Origin: an uncultured Clostridia bacterium
GTDB lineage: Bacteria; Bacillota; Clostridia; TANB77; CAG-508
Reading direction: 5' to 3'
Assembly (NCBI GenBank): GCA_947167965.1
Contig: CAMVJW010000011.1
Location: forward strand, 1-46,035
DNA: 46,035 nucleotides
Position numbers and translations under genes: made by a program. Below the pieces are notes generated by a model. That model made no database searches and was not told the DNA's origin. It saw nothing but the letters and a program-made list of their open reading frames with translations. Shown piece by piece: positions 16,365-26,701 of this stretch (positions within the stretch are counted from its first letter, which is position 1; the number at the start of each line of letters is the position of its first letter).

Positions 16365-17276
16365 ATGGAAAGAGCTTTGTCAGTTGAGGAAAAAATTAGA
16401 AGAGCTGAAGAAATATACAATAGAAGGTATGAAAATAACAATGGATATTTATTTGATACTAAAAAAGGAAAAAATATAAGTTTAAAAAGAAGAATGTTTA
16501 AGCAGATAATTATTTGTTTGATTATATATGCAATTTTTTATTGTATTTCTAATAAAGAATATTTATTATCAGAAGAATTTGACAATAAAAAACAAGAATT
16601 TATATCACAAAATAGTTATCTAGAAAAACCATATAATTTTTTAAATTCAAAATTTAATGAAATAAAAACAGGTTTCTACAATTTTTTTAATGATGAAAAT
16701 AAAAGTGAAAATGAGAGTGAGGAAAATAATAATCAAGATCAGACTAATGAAGGTGTTGAGCAATCAATTATAAATATAGAAAATACAATTGATGAACAAA
16801 AGGTTGCAGAAAATAATGAAAATATTGGAGGGGCGGAAGATGATATAAAAACGAACAATGATGAAAATGATATTGACTATATAAAAAATAATTTTAGTTT
16901 TATAGTACCTGTAAATGGAAAAATAAGCTCTAGATTTGGATGGAGAAATCCTACAACAGCTAAAGTACCTAAATATCATACTGGTTTAGATTTATCAGCA
17001 CCTATTGGAACAGAAATATTATCTTCGACAGATGGAGAAGTTATACTTGCATCTAACAATGGAGACTATGGAAAACATTATAAAATTAAAACACAAGACT
17101 TGATTATAATCTATGCTCATTGCAGTAAATTACTTTTCAATGAAGGAGATAAGGTATTCCAAGGACAAAAAATTGCGGAAGTTGGGTCTACAGGAAATTC
17201 AACAGGACCACATCTTCATTTTGAAATTAGAAGAGGAGATAGATTAATTAATCCAGAATTAATTTTAAATTTTTAA
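16365..17276 (+). CDS. spoIVFA: SpoIVFA-like membrane protein with M23 (LytM) domain
   Basis: A 303-aa protein with a cytoplasmic N-terminus, a membrane segment at about 46-62, an acidic Asn-rich linker, and an M23 domain at about 185-300. The zinc ligands look intact: His205 and Asp209 in HTGLD, and His283 and His285 in HLHFE. SpoIVFA holds and regulates the SpoIVFB protease in the outer forespore membrane. It has lost catalysis in Bacillus, so an intact site here is notable. I assign it because the next gene, two bases later, is spoIVFB. Without that context SpoIIQ or a wall hydrolase would be equally likely. Confidence 0.8.
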   Translation: MERALSVEEKIRRAEEIYNRRYENNNGYLFDTKKGKNISLKRRMFKQIIICLIIYAIFYCISNKEYLLSEEFDNKKQEFISQNSYLEKPYNFLNSKFNEIKTGFYNFFNDENKSENESEENNNQDQTNEGVEQSIINIENTIDEQKVAENNENIGGAEDDIKTNNDENDIDYIKNNFSFIVPVNGKISSRFGWRNPTTAKVPKYHTGLDLSAPIGTEILSSTDGEVILASNNGDYGKHYKIKTQDLIIIYAHCSKLLFNEGDKVFQGQKIAEVGSTGNSTGPHLHFEIRRGDRLINPELILNF

Positions 17277-17278
17277 AA

Positions 17279-17872
17279 ATGATATTTAGAATAGATTTAA
17301 AGATTATATTATTTTTGGTTTTATTTTTTTATACAAAACAAATCAAAAATTATTTTTTTATAATGATATTTGCCATTATACATGAATTATTTCACATTAT
17401 TGTAGGAATGCTTTTCAAATTTAAAATTAATAAGATTACAATTTTCCCAATGGGGCTATCAGCCCAGTTTTTCGAGGTAGAACATTATAAACAAAATAAA
17501 AATGTAGAAATTAAAAAAATCATTACATATTTAGCAGGTCCTACATCTAACATATTAATTGCAATTATTTTATCTATGATTAATTTAGAAAATAATATAA
17601 AATATCCAATAATATATTCAAATATTTTAATTTCAATATTTAACCTAATACCAATTTATCCATTAGATGGAGGGAGAATAATAAGTTCTATATTAAATAT
17701 TTATTATGGAAAAGAAAAATCAAAAATTATAACTGATATAATATCTAGTATTTCAATATTTATCATTACCTTTATATTTAGTATTTTAATCTATTATTTT
17801 AAAAATATAGGATTTTTATTTGTTTTAATATATTTATGGGGAATTATGATTAACTCCAGTAATAGTTATTAA
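17279..17872 (+). CDS. spoIVFB: SpoIVFB-like M50 site-2 protease
   Basis: A 197-aa intramembrane metalloprotease with several membrane helices. The zinc motif HELFH is at residues 35-39, and the second motif NLIPIYPLDGGR is near 122-132, with the ligand Asp130. In Bacillus this enzyme cleaves pro-sigma-K in the mother cell late in sporulation. The start follows the spoIVFA stop by two bases, so the two are translationally linked. No CBS domain is present, and the protein is shorter than the 288-aa Bacillus form. The pairing with SpoIVFA makes the assignment firm. Confidence 0.88.
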   Translation: MIFRIDLKIILFLVLFFYTKQIKNYFFIMIFAIIHELFHIIVGMLFKFKINKITIFPMGLSAQFFEVEHYKQNKNVEIKKIITYLAGPTSNILIAIILSMINLENNIKYPIIYSNILISIFNLIPIYPLDGGRIISSILNIYYGKEKSKIITDIISSISIFIITFIFSILIYYFKNIGFLFVLIYLWGIMINSSNSY

Positions 17873-18018
17873 ATATTATTTTATAAGTTAACTAAAAAAA
17901 TGTATTTATGATTTTATAATTAATTAAGAGAATTAATTAAATAGCCTAAATGCCTATACAATAACAAAAAAATGTGCTATAATATATACAGTTTTGTTAG
18001 ATGGAGGAAAAGGTAAAT

Positions 18019-18684
18019 ATGTTAGAAACAAAATATAGTAAATTTTTAACAGTATTATTAATTATAATAATAGTTGCAGTTATAGGATTAGGTGGATATT
18101 TAGGATATTCATATTTTCATAAAGCTAAAATAGAAAATGATTCAAATCAATATGTTCAAACATTTGTTGAAGAAGTTGGAAATCAAACAGAAGGAAATCA
18201 AACAGAAAATCCAGAAAGTATAGCTAATGCAATAGATGAAACTGTAAATACTCATTCAGATGGAAGTGTAAAACAATATAAAGGGTATAATGTTATTGGA
18301 ACAATTGAAATTCCAAAGACCAATATTAAATACCCAATATTACAAGATCCTCCAACTGTGAAAAAACTTGAAACATCTGTAGTTGCCTTATATCCACAAA
18401 ATGCAGTGATGAATTCAGTTGGAAATGTAGTAATAGTTGGACATAATTACAGAAATGGATTGTTTTTTTCAAATAATAAAAAGTTAGCAAATGGAGATAC
18501 AATATTTATTACTGACTTATATGGAAAAAGAGTAGCGTATAAAGTGTACAACGTATTTTTAGCTAAAGAAAATGATACATCTTTCTATAATAGAGATACA
18601 AATGGAAAAAAAGAGATTACTCTTTCATCATGTACTGATGCAAGTAATGACCAAAGAATTATTATTCAAGCTGTTGAACAATAA
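18019..18684 (+). CDS. Sortase family transpeptidase
   Basis: A 221-aa protein with an N-terminal membrane anchor (about residues 9-32), a hydrophilic linker, and a sortase domain. The catalytic triad is visible: His142 in VGHNYR, Cys205 in LSSCTD, and Arg213 in QRIIIQA. Sortases attach surface proteins to peptidoglycan. No LPxTG-like substrate is encoded in this window, so its clients are elsewhere. I prefer the ATG at 18019 because GGAGG at 18003-18007 then acts as its SD; the upstream ATG at 18001 overlaps that SD. The class (B- or D-like) is not certain. Confidence 0.87.
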   Translation: MLETKYSKFLTVLLIIIIVAVIGLGGYLGYSYFHKAKIENDSNQYVQTFVEEVGNQTEGNQTENPESIANAIDETVNTHSDGSVKQYKGYNVIGTIEIPKTNIKYPILQDPPTVKKLETSVVALYPQNAVMNSVGNVVIVGHNYRNGLFFSNNKKLANGDTIFITDLYGKRVAYKVYNVFLAKENDTSFYNRDTNGKKEITLSSCTDASNDQRIIIQAVEQ

Positions 18685-18708
18685 TTGATAAAGATTTTAT
18701 AAAATATA

Positions 18709-18742
18709 GTAAAGGGAATTTTTAAATTTCCTTTATTTTTTT
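18709..18742 (+). terminator. Terminator after sortase gene
   Basis: The stem TAAAGGGAA/TTTCCTTTA is followed by seven T residues. Confidence 0.75.
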
Positions 18743-18790
18743 GTGCTTATAATATATAATAACAAAAAAATACAAGGAGTTTATATATAA

Positions 18791-20791
<2,001 letters not shown>

Positions 20792-20809
20792 AGAAAGGAA
20801 AAAGCTATT

Positions 20810-21049
20810 ATGCAAAAATATACATTTGAAATGATGTATGAGGATTTAAGAAATGGCTATCAAATATATTATACTTATGTTAGAAATAGATATTTATTGT
20901 TTAGAACAGCGAAAAACTGTTATACACAGCAATTAATAAGTAATAATTCTAAAAATCCACATCCAAAAGTTACAATGCTTACTTTAAAAAGGGTTAAAGA
21001 AATATTCCCACATATGGAAGATATTGAATATAAAGTTTTAGATAATTAA
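20810..21049 (+). CDS. Small conserved-looking hypothetical protein
   Basis: A 79-aa soluble protein rich in Tyr (about 10 residues), with the N-terminus YTFEMMYEDLRNGYQIYYTYVRNRYLLF. I do not recognise the family. AGAAAGGAAAAAG gives a fair SD, and the gene lies 18 bases after ligA and before a strong terminator, which supports it being the last gene of that unit. There is no membrane segment, cysteine pair or obvious motif. Confidence 0.65.
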   Translation: MQKYTFEMMYEDLRNGYQIYYTYVRNRYLLFRTAKNCYTQQLISNNSKNPHPKVTMLTLKRVKEIFPHMEDIEYKVLDN

Positions 21050-21050
21050 T

Positions 21051-21091
21051 AAAAAAGAATTCCTTTAAATTGTTTTTAGGAATTCTTTTTT
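21051..21091 (+). terminator. Terminator after ligA unit
   Basis: A 14-base stem AAAAAAGAATTCCT/AGGAATTCTTTTTT ends in a T run. The A-rich left arm makes it potentially bidirectional. Confidence 0.87.
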
Positions 21092-21143
21092 ATTAATTGT
21101 GTACTTTTTTTTCGATTTTATATATAAAAAAATATATAAATAT

Positions 21144-21208
21144 TTTCATAAAAGGATATAAGCGTTTCATAAATAAAAACATCATATTTCAAAATTAAAT
21201 GCTAAAAT
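21144..21208 (+). promoter_or_regulatory. agrB promoter with phased direct repeats (possible AgrA operator)
   Basis: TTTCATAAA occurs at 21144-21152 and again at 21165-21173, exactly 21 bp apart. A weaker copy (TTTCAAAAT) starts at 21187, 22 bp further on. A -10-like TAAAAT is at 21203-21208. Two 9-bp direct repeats with a 21-bp period just upstream of the promoter is the usual layout for LytTR-domain regulators such as AgrA. The repeat itself does not match the staphylococcal consensus closely, so binding is inference. Confidence 0.5.
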
Positions 21209-21210
21209 AT

Positions 21211-21237
21211 GTACCAAGCTTAGGAAAAGCGAGGTAC
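21211..21237 (+). promoter_or_regulatory. Hairpin covering the agrB ribosome site
   Basis: GTACC at 21211-21215 pairs with GGTAC at 21233-21237, and the inner GCTT pairs with AAGC. The right side contains the SD (GCGAGG), so the fold could limit AgrB translation or could be an operator at the transcript start. Confidence 0.4.
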
Positions 21238-21241
21238 TAGA

Positions 21242-21874
21242 ATGATAGATAAAATCTGTTTATTCTTAACTGAAAAGATTAAAAATGAAATGCCAGAAGT
21301 AGATGGCCAAAGAGCTGAAATAATAAATTATGGATTACACCTTTTAATAGGAGAACTACCAAAGAATATTATTATTTTAGGTATAGCATATTTATTAGGT
21401 GTTTTCAAATATACATTATTAACAGTTATTTTATTAATGCCATATAGATTGTCTTCAGGAGGGTTTCATTTAAAAACACATATTGGATGCATATTAGGAA
21501 CCACATTAATGTATTGTGGAATAGCAAAAATATCATATTATATCATTTTCTATAACCAAATTTTAAAATATATAATTTGTTTATCAGTCTGGATTTTCGG
21601 AATGATAATGATTTATTTATATGCTCCAGCAGATACGGAAAATGTGCCAATTGTTTCTAAAAAAGAAAGAAAACAAAAGAAAAATTTATCATATATTTTT
21701 CTAACAATGGCACTTTTGACTGCATGTGTTATTCCTAATAATGAGATTTCAAATATATTGATATTAAGCTATTTTGTTCAAACTATTACTATTACAAAAT
21801 TAGCTTATAAATTAACTAAGAATAAATATGGGTATATATTATATGAAAATCATAATATTACACAAAATACATAA
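21242..21874 (+). CDS. agrB: AgrB-like autoinducer peptide processing protease
   Basis: A 210-aa membrane cysteine endopeptidase that cuts the AgrD precursor and makes the thiolactone/lactone ring. The catalytic pair is visible as His76 in YRLSSGGFHLKTH and Cys83 in IGC, nearly the same positions as in staphylococcal AgrB. The conserved YAPADTENVPI follows near 125. It has five to six membrane segments. The peptide gene agrD lies 94 bases downstream. The putative kinase and response regulator are about 4 kb away on the other strand, instead of following in one operon. Confidence 0.93.
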   Translation: MIDKICLFLTEKIKNEMPEVDGQRAEIINYGLHLLIGELPKNIIILGIAYLLGVFKYTLLTVILLMPYRLSSGGFHLKTHIGCILGTTLMYCGIAKISYYIIFYNQILKYIICLSVWIFGMIMIYLYAPADTENVPIVSKKERKQKKNLSYIFLTMALLTACVIPNNEISNILILSYFVQTITITKLAYKLTKNKYGYILYENHNITQNT

Positions 21875-21968
21875 TTTAATGAATAAAAAATAGATAATTA
21901 GAGATATTAGAGCCGGCAATATCTTTTATTATAAATAATATTTTTACATATTAAGGGAGGAAGATATT

Positions 21969-22088
21969 ATGTTAAAATTATTAGCAAAAATTGCAGAAAA
22001 ATATGCAAAATCAACAAATACAGCATGCCACATTGGTTGGCTTTTCCATCAACCAAAAATGCCAGCATCATTAATAAAAAAAGACTAA
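21969..22088 (+). CDS. agrD: AgrD-like cyclic autoinducer precursor peptide
   Basis: A 39-aa ORF with a very strong SD (AAGGGAGG). The layout is that of AgrD: an amphipathic N-terminal leader (MLKLLAKIAEKYAKST), a core with the ring cysteine Cys20 (TACHIGWLF), and a charged C-terminal recognition tail HQPKMPASLIKKD with the conserved xPxxP. If cleavage occurs before HQP, as in Clostridium perfringens, the ring would run from Cys20 to Phe26, seven residues, longer than the usual five. The exact ends of the mature peptide cannot be read from sequence. It follows agrB directly. Confidence 0.88.
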   Translation: MLKLLAKIAEKYAKSTNTACHIGWLFHQPKMPASLIKKD

Positions 22089-22108
22089 TAAAATAATAAT
22101 GAAGTAAG

Positions 22109-22153
22109 CTCTAATTATTAGACAAGTAAGTTTAATAATTAGGGTTTATTTTT
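22109..22153 (+). terminator. Terminator after agrBD
   Basis: CTCTAATTATTA pairs with TAATAATTAGGG, followed by TTTATTTTT. It closes the agrBD unit. Confidence 0.65.
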
Positions 22154-22178
22154 GTATATTATAAAAATTTATTTTTGT

Positions 22179-22208
22179 TTGCAATATCAATTGTATTTAG
22201 AGTATAAT
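22179..22208 (+). promoter_or_regulatory. Promoter of first LysR-type gene
   Basis: TTGCAA at 22179-22184, an 18-bp spacer and TATAAT at 22203-22208. The spacer contains CAATTGTATT (22188-22197), which is repeated exactly in the promoter of the second LysR-type gene at 26635-26644. Confidence 0.6.
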
Positions 22209-22252
22209 ATAAAATATAAAAATTCATATTATATAAAATGAAAGGTTATATT

Positions 22253-23134
22253 ATGATTGATTATGAATTATATAGAATATTTAAAATAGTAGCTGAAGAA
22301 AAAAATATTACTAAAGCTAGTGAAAAACTTAGTATTTCACAACCAGCGGTAACTAAAAGAATAAAAAATTTAGAATATTTATTAAATGTTAAACTTTTTG
22401 ATAGAAGTAAAACTGGGATGGAGCTAACAAAAAATGGAGAAAAATTGTATTTGTTAGTTAATGAGCCTATTAATGATTTAGAAAAGGTAGAAGCGGTATT
22501 TTTAAATAGAAATGAGATCAGAATTGGATCCAGGAAACTTATATTGGCGAAAATATTTACAGACAATATTAAATATAATTTTTATAAAAAGTATAATTAT
22601 GTGAATTTCAACATAGAATACTTATTCTCGAATGAATTATTTGAGGAATTATTAAATGAAAAAATTGATATAGTGTTTTATGTAAATACAGGGATTGAAA
22701 GAGAAAATAAGACAATAAAATTTATACCACTAGGAAAAATAAATGATGTTTTTATTGTTAATAAAGACTACTTTGAGAAGATGAATAAAACATTTTCTAA
22801 AGATGATATAAAAAAAGAAACAATATATGTTGCTCATCCAACTTCGATGTCTGCTAAAAAATTACAAAATGAGTTAAATTACTCTGAAAAAGATAAAGAA
22901 AAAATTGAATATGTAATAAATACAGTATTAGTTGAAATGATTAAAAATGAAGATATTATTGGGATGATTCCAAAAGAATATATACAAAATGAAATAGATG
23001 AAGGTACTTTCAAAATTCTGAAGACTGATTTCCAAATTTCTGAAACAGAAATTGGAATATATTATAATAAAAATAATAAATTTAAAGAATTAGAAGACTT
23101 TATAAAAATAATAAAAGAAGATTTTAAAATATAG
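22253..23134 (+). CDS. LysR-family transcriptional regulator (first paralogue)
   Basis: A 293-aa protein with an N-terminal winged helix-turn-helix (YELYRIFKIVAEEKNITKASEKL, then SISQPAVTKRIKNLE at about 30-44) and a LysR-type effector domain (about 90-290). I chose the ATG at 22253, which has GAAAGG upstream; the ATG at 22238 overlaps that SD. It is strikingly similar in its DNA-binding domain to the regulator at 26702, suggesting duplication around the agr kinase genes. The ligand is unknown. It is transcribed alone, ending at a strong hairpin. Confidence 0.9.
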   Translation: MIDYELYRIFKIVAEEKNITKASEKLSISQPAVTKRIKNLEYLLNVKLFDRSKTGMELTKNGEKLYLLVNEPINDLEKVEAVFLNRNEIRIGSRKLILAKIFTDNIKYNFYKKYNYVNFNIEYLFSNELFEELLNEKIDIVFYVNTGIERENKTIKFIPLGKINDVFIVNKDYFEKMNKTFSKDDIKKETIYVAHPTSMSAKKLQNELNYSEKDKEKIEYVINTVLVEMIKNEDIIGMIPKEYIQNEIDEGTFKILKTDFQISETEIGIYYNKNNKFKELEDFIKIIKEDFKI

Positions 23135-23152
23135 AATATAATTATATTTAAG

Positions 23153-23206
23153 CAAAAAAAAAAGAGCAGGATTTTTGAAATTGATTTCTATTTACTGCTC
23201 TTTTTT
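23153..23206. terminator. Bidirectional terminator
   Basis: An A-rich left side and AAAGAGCAG pair with CTGCTCTTTTTT. It lies between the convergent LysR-type and MBL genes and can serve both. Confidence 0.85.
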
Positions 23207-23241
23207 GTTATTTAACTGAAAACTTAAAAGTAAATAACTTT

Positions 23242-24039
23242 TTATAAATCTATTTCTTCCATATCATTTGGAACTATAATATTATTTACAAAATACATTT
23301 TACCTTCTTTAGTATATAATTCTTTTTTATTTACATGAGTATCTTCAGTATGGTAGAGTATTAAATTTTTAATATCTAAATTATTCATTTCCTGGCAAAC
23401 ACTTTTTACAGTATATTTACCTTTTTCATAAGCTTTGAATTTATAATTTTCACTATCTAGACAATATGCTTCTAGCATAACATAGTCAGAATGTTTTATT
23501 TTATTATATAGAGTTGCATTGCAAGGAATATCTCCCAAGAAAACTAGTTTTTTTCCATTATCTAAAGTTGTATCAAATCCATATATTGTTTTATCACTTG
23601 AATATAAATCAAAAAAATGAATATCGAATCCAGCTATGTTAACTTTTTCATTATTTTCTAAGATATGAATTCTTATATGTGGTTTAAGTGCTTCTATGAA
23701 AGAAGTTTGTATTACTAATGTAGCGAGTTCTTTAATTGCATTTGCAACTTCTTTATTACAATAAATATTAAAATCTCCTGTATATCCGTTTTGATACATT
23801 ATGCTTAGCTTTTTTAATATCCAAATTAATCCAAATAAATGATCTGTATGACAATGTGAAATAAAAACATCATGAATATCACTTAAGTTATACCCTTTTA
23901 GCCTTAATCGTTTAATGATTTCAATTCCTCCACCCGTATCAACTAATAAATGCTTATTTCCATTTATTAACAGAAAACAGGTGTTATATAAGTCTGTTAC
24001 TCCTCCGTGTCCTGTCCCTAGCATTATTATTTTATTCAT
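23242..24039 (-). CDS. MBL-fold metallohydrolase
   Basis: A 265-aa metallo-beta-lactamase-fold enzyme with the metal motif HCHTDH at residues 62-67, the VDTGGG strand before it, LGDIP near 170, and a late LYHTEDTH histidine. It resembles RNase Z-like or phosphodiesterase-type MBL proteins in overall order, but the substrate is unknown. It has its own SD (GAAAGGA) and sits inside the agr island between the first LysR-type gene and agrC. It could help degrade or modify a signal molecule, but nothing in the sequence shows this. Confidence 0.82.
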   Translation of the reverse strand: MNKIIMLGTGHGGVTDLYNTCFLLINGNKHLLVDTGGGIEIIKRLRLKGYNLSDIHDVFISHCHTDHLFGLIWILKKLSIMYQNGYTGDFNIYCNKEVANAIKELATLVIQTSFIEALKPHIRIHILENNEKVNIAGFDIHFFDLYSSDKTIYGFDTTLDNGKKLVFLGDIPCNATLYNKIKHSDYVMLEAYCLDSENYKFKAYEKGKYTVKSVCQEMNNLDIKNLILYHTEDTHVNKKELYTKEGKMYFVNNIIVPNDMEEIDL

Positions 24040-24357
24040 TTTTAATTATCCTTTCATTTTTTATATTTCTTTTATTATACTTTGAACATTTTTATATATT
24101 AGATAAATATTTATTAGCTACAATTATGTAGATTTATAATTTATAACTCATAACTTCTAATTATATTTTAAAATATAACTGGACCATTGTAAAATACATA
24201 TTTTTACTGTATCGATAACCTGAAGTTATGAATAAAATACAATACGGAGAAGTTTAATAAGAAATTAGAAAGAATAAAAGAAGAGAAAGTATGGCAATAA
24301 TTAATACAATACTTTATCCAAATAATATAAAGCTAAGGCTTAGTTAAGGATTTATAT
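24040..24357. other. Gene-poor 318-bp gap in agr island
   Basis: It holds the promoter side of the MBL gene on the left and the 3' end of agrC on the right. I see no ORF with good support. An 18-codon ORF near 24292-24348 and a lysine-rich fragment before it look like chance or remnants. No clear terminator follows agrC. Confidence 0.5.
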
Positions 24358-25704
24358 TTAGTAATATATTTCTAAACTTTGTTTAAAGTAGTTTTTATTA
24401 ATGCTTGTTATAAGATTAGCATTTGAAATTCTTTTTAATATTTGGTTAACTTCCCATAATCCAACACCTGTATGATTTTCTTTTTCAGAAAAACCTTTTT
24501 CAAAAATCTTTTTTGTATCAATAGAATTGTTGTTAAAACTATTTTCAATAGTAATAATTTGAGTATTGTTCATTTGAGAATCTCTAAATTGGATATTAAC
24601 TTTTCTTTCATTAGTTTCTTGCGCAGCTTCTATAGCATTATCTAAAAGAATTCCTAATATTCTTGCAAATTCATAAATTGGCATTTTTAATTTTTCTAAA
24701 TCAAAAAAGTATTCTAAATGTATTTCAACATTATTTTCCGAAGCTTTTTTATATTTAGCCATTAATAAATTATATATTCCAGAATTATTAATTAATTTTG
24801 GATTTAATAAAGCGGTATTATTTACTTTTTCACAATCACTTAATAGGTTTTTGTGATATAGTTTTAAACCTTCTATATCGTTTGATTCTATATATCCATC
24901 AATGATAAAAACCATATTATTAAAGTCATGTTGGAATGCCTTAACATTGTCATATAAGTATGTTAATGTTTGATTATAATTTTCTGCACTTTCTAAATTT
25001 TGAGTAACAACTTGTAGTTTGGTAACTCTAGTTAAGCTATAAAAGCTAATTAAAAAGTATCCTAGTAAAGATATGAAACTTAATATGTTGATTACGGGTG
25101 ATAATATTTTTATATATAGAAAGCTAATAATTAATTGGGTACTTAAAGTAAAAATACCAAATCCTAAATTTAGTAGGATAATAGTTCTGCTTTTTTTGTT
25201 TATATTTTCATAAAAAATAAATCTAATATTTAAACTATTAAAGAGAAGTATTAATAAAAATGATATAGCATAAAACATAGTTTGATAAATCAGCCTATAA
25301 ATGGGTAGCAAGTTAAGTGCGTTTGGATCTATTTTAAAAATAATTAACAATGGTTTTAAAATAAGTAATCCTATTAAGGCAAAAATACTGTAAGGAATTA
25401 TTATAGATAAAATAAGTTTTACAATTTTTAACTTGAAAAATACTCTATTTAATATAATCATTATTAAATAATTAATTATGACATTATATGGTGTTGGTAT
25501 AAAAAACTCTGTAATTAGTGATGAAAAAGACAATATAATAATGTAAAAATTTTTTTCTTTTTTAGATGTATCTATTTTTAAAACAAGTGTGATCAATGTA
25601 ATGATTATCCAAGCTTCAATAAAAATTGTTGGAGCAGTAATTATTTTCGTTAAAAACTCATTTTCTGATGTTAAAGTAATCCAAATTGTTCTAAGTATTT
25701 CCAT
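24358..25704 (-). CDS. agrC: AgrC-like sensor histidine kinase (GHKL type)
   Basis: A 448-aa membrane kinase expected to sense the cyclic peptide. The N-terminal half has six to seven hydrophobic segments (to about residue 228). The phospho-acceptor is His259 in FQHDFNN, as in AgrC HD(Y/F)xN boxes. The ATPase domain has LGILLDNAIEAA (about 345-356) and GVGLWEVNQIL near 420. The ATG at 25704 follows AAAAGGAG; an upstream TTG is less likely. The start overlaps the end of the response regulator gene by 14 bases, so they are translationally coupled. Confidence 0.9.
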   Translation of the reverse strand: MEILRTIWITLTSENEFLTKIITAPTIFIEAWIIITLITLVLKIDTSKKEKNFYIIILSFSSLITEFFIPTPYNVIINYLIMIILNRVFFKLKIVKLILSIIIPYSIFALIGLLILKPLLIIFKIDPNALNLLPIYRLIYQTMFYAISFLLILLFNSLNIRFIFYENINKKSRTIILLNLGFGIFTLSTQLIISFLYIKILSPVINILSFISLLGYFLISFYSLTRVTKLQVVTQNLESAENYNQTLTYLYDNVKAFQHDFNNMVFIIDGYIESNDIEGLKLYHKNLLSDCEKVNNTALLNPKLINNSGIYNLLMAKYKKASENNVEIHLEYFFDLEKLKMPIYEFARILGILLDNAIEAAQETNERKVNIQFRDSQMNNTQIITIENSFNNNSIDTKKIFEKGFSEKENHTGVGLWEVNQILKRISNANLITSINKNYFKQSLEIYY

Positions 25705-26404
25705 TAAGATCAACTCCTTTTAATAAATCATTTTTGTACTTAGGCCCTATATCACAAGTAGACATATTATTAAAATAAATAAGATTAGAGTTAAGTTCTA
25801 ATTTACTAATATTATTAACATTAGCTATAAATGATTTATGACATCTGATAAAATTAGTTGGTAATTTATTTTGTAATTTGGAAAATGAACTATACATTTC
25901 ATAGCTTTTATCCTTAGTATAGAATACTAGTTTCATTCCATCTCTTTTGATATAATCAATTTCATTTGAATTAATTAAAATGTTCTTATTTGAAACTTTT
26001 ATATAATTGATTTGTTTTTTATTTTCTAAATCATTAAATAACCTAAGTATTGTTTCTTGTAATCTTTGTTTAGTTATTGGTTTGCAAATATAATCGAAAG
26101 TTTTACACTTATATGCAAGAAAAACATATTCTGAATGAGCAGTAATAAAAATAATATAACAATCTTTATTATATTCTCTAATAGTATTTGCAAGCTCAAT
26201 TCCATTATTTTTAGACTTAAGATCTATATCTAAAATAAGAACATCTATAATGTTAGATATAGTAAAGTTTAAAAGATCATCTTCATTGGTTGTTTTAAAT
26301 GAAATTTTAGCATCTAAATCATTTTTAATAAAGATGGTTTCTAACATTACAGATAGTTTATCTAAAACTTTTACATTATCATCACATAAAACAAAATTTA
26401 ACAT
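25691..26404 (-). CDS. agrA: AgrA-like LytTR response regulator
   Basis: A 237-aa regulator with a receiver domain (acidic pair CDDN at 7-10, phospho-acceptor Asp59 in LILDID, and a lysine in the CKPI loop). A C-terminal LytTR DNA-binding domain (about 135-235) has FIRCHKSFIANVNNI. LytTR proteins bind pairs of 9-bp direct repeats, which are present before agrB. I chose the ATG at 26404 (SD AAAGGAG) over the TTG at 26422. Gene order is regulator first, then kinase, reversed from the usual agrCA. Confidence 0.92.
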   Translation of the reverse strand: MLNFVLCDDNVKVLDKLSVMLETIFIKNDLDAKISFKTTNEDDLLNFTISNIIDVLILDIDLKSKNNGIELANTIREYNKDCYIIFITAHSEYVFLAYKCKTFDYICKPITKQRLQETILRLFNDLENKKQINYIKVSNKNILINSNEIDYIKRDGMKLVFYTKDKSYEMYSSFSKLQNKLPTNFIRCHKSFIANVNNISKLELNSNLIYFNNMSTCDIGPKYKNDLLKGVDLNGNT

Positions 26405-26450
26405 TAAAACTCCTTTATACAATATCCAAATTTTTCCAATGTATCATATA

Positions 26451-26479
26451 ATAATAAAATAAAAGTCAATAATTGTCAA
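26451..26479 (-). promoter_or_regulatory. Promoter of agrA-agrC
   Basis: On the minus strand TTGACA (26479-26474), a 17-bp spacer and TATTAT (26456-26451) predict a start near 26444, about 40 bases before the agrA ATG. Confidence 0.6.
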
Positions 26480-26637
26480 TATGTGAAGTACATATAAATA
26501 TAATAGTATACTAGTTTTTATACTATAAAACCAATATAAAAAATTGGAATGAATATATTATATTAAAATGGAAAAAATTAACAGTATTATAATAATTATT
26601 GTTAAATATTTGTTTTTTTGAATATTGTAAAAGACAA

Positions 26638-26666
26638 TTGTATTATAGTTAATACTTTGATATAAT
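26638..26666 (+). promoter_or_regulatory. Promoter of second LysR-type gene
   Basis: TTGTAT at 26638-26643, a 17-bp spacer and TATAAT at 26661-26666. The -35 lies within the shared motif CAATTGTATT. Confidence 0.65.
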
Positions 26667-26701
26667 ATATGTTATAGATTCTTTTACAAGGAGATAAATT
26701 T

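Noticed and set aside
24230..24350. Short ORFs in the gap before agrC as a second autoinducer peptide
   Set aside because: The 18-codon and 20-codon ORFs lack a cysteine or serine ring residue and a PxxP tail, and their ribosome sites are weak.
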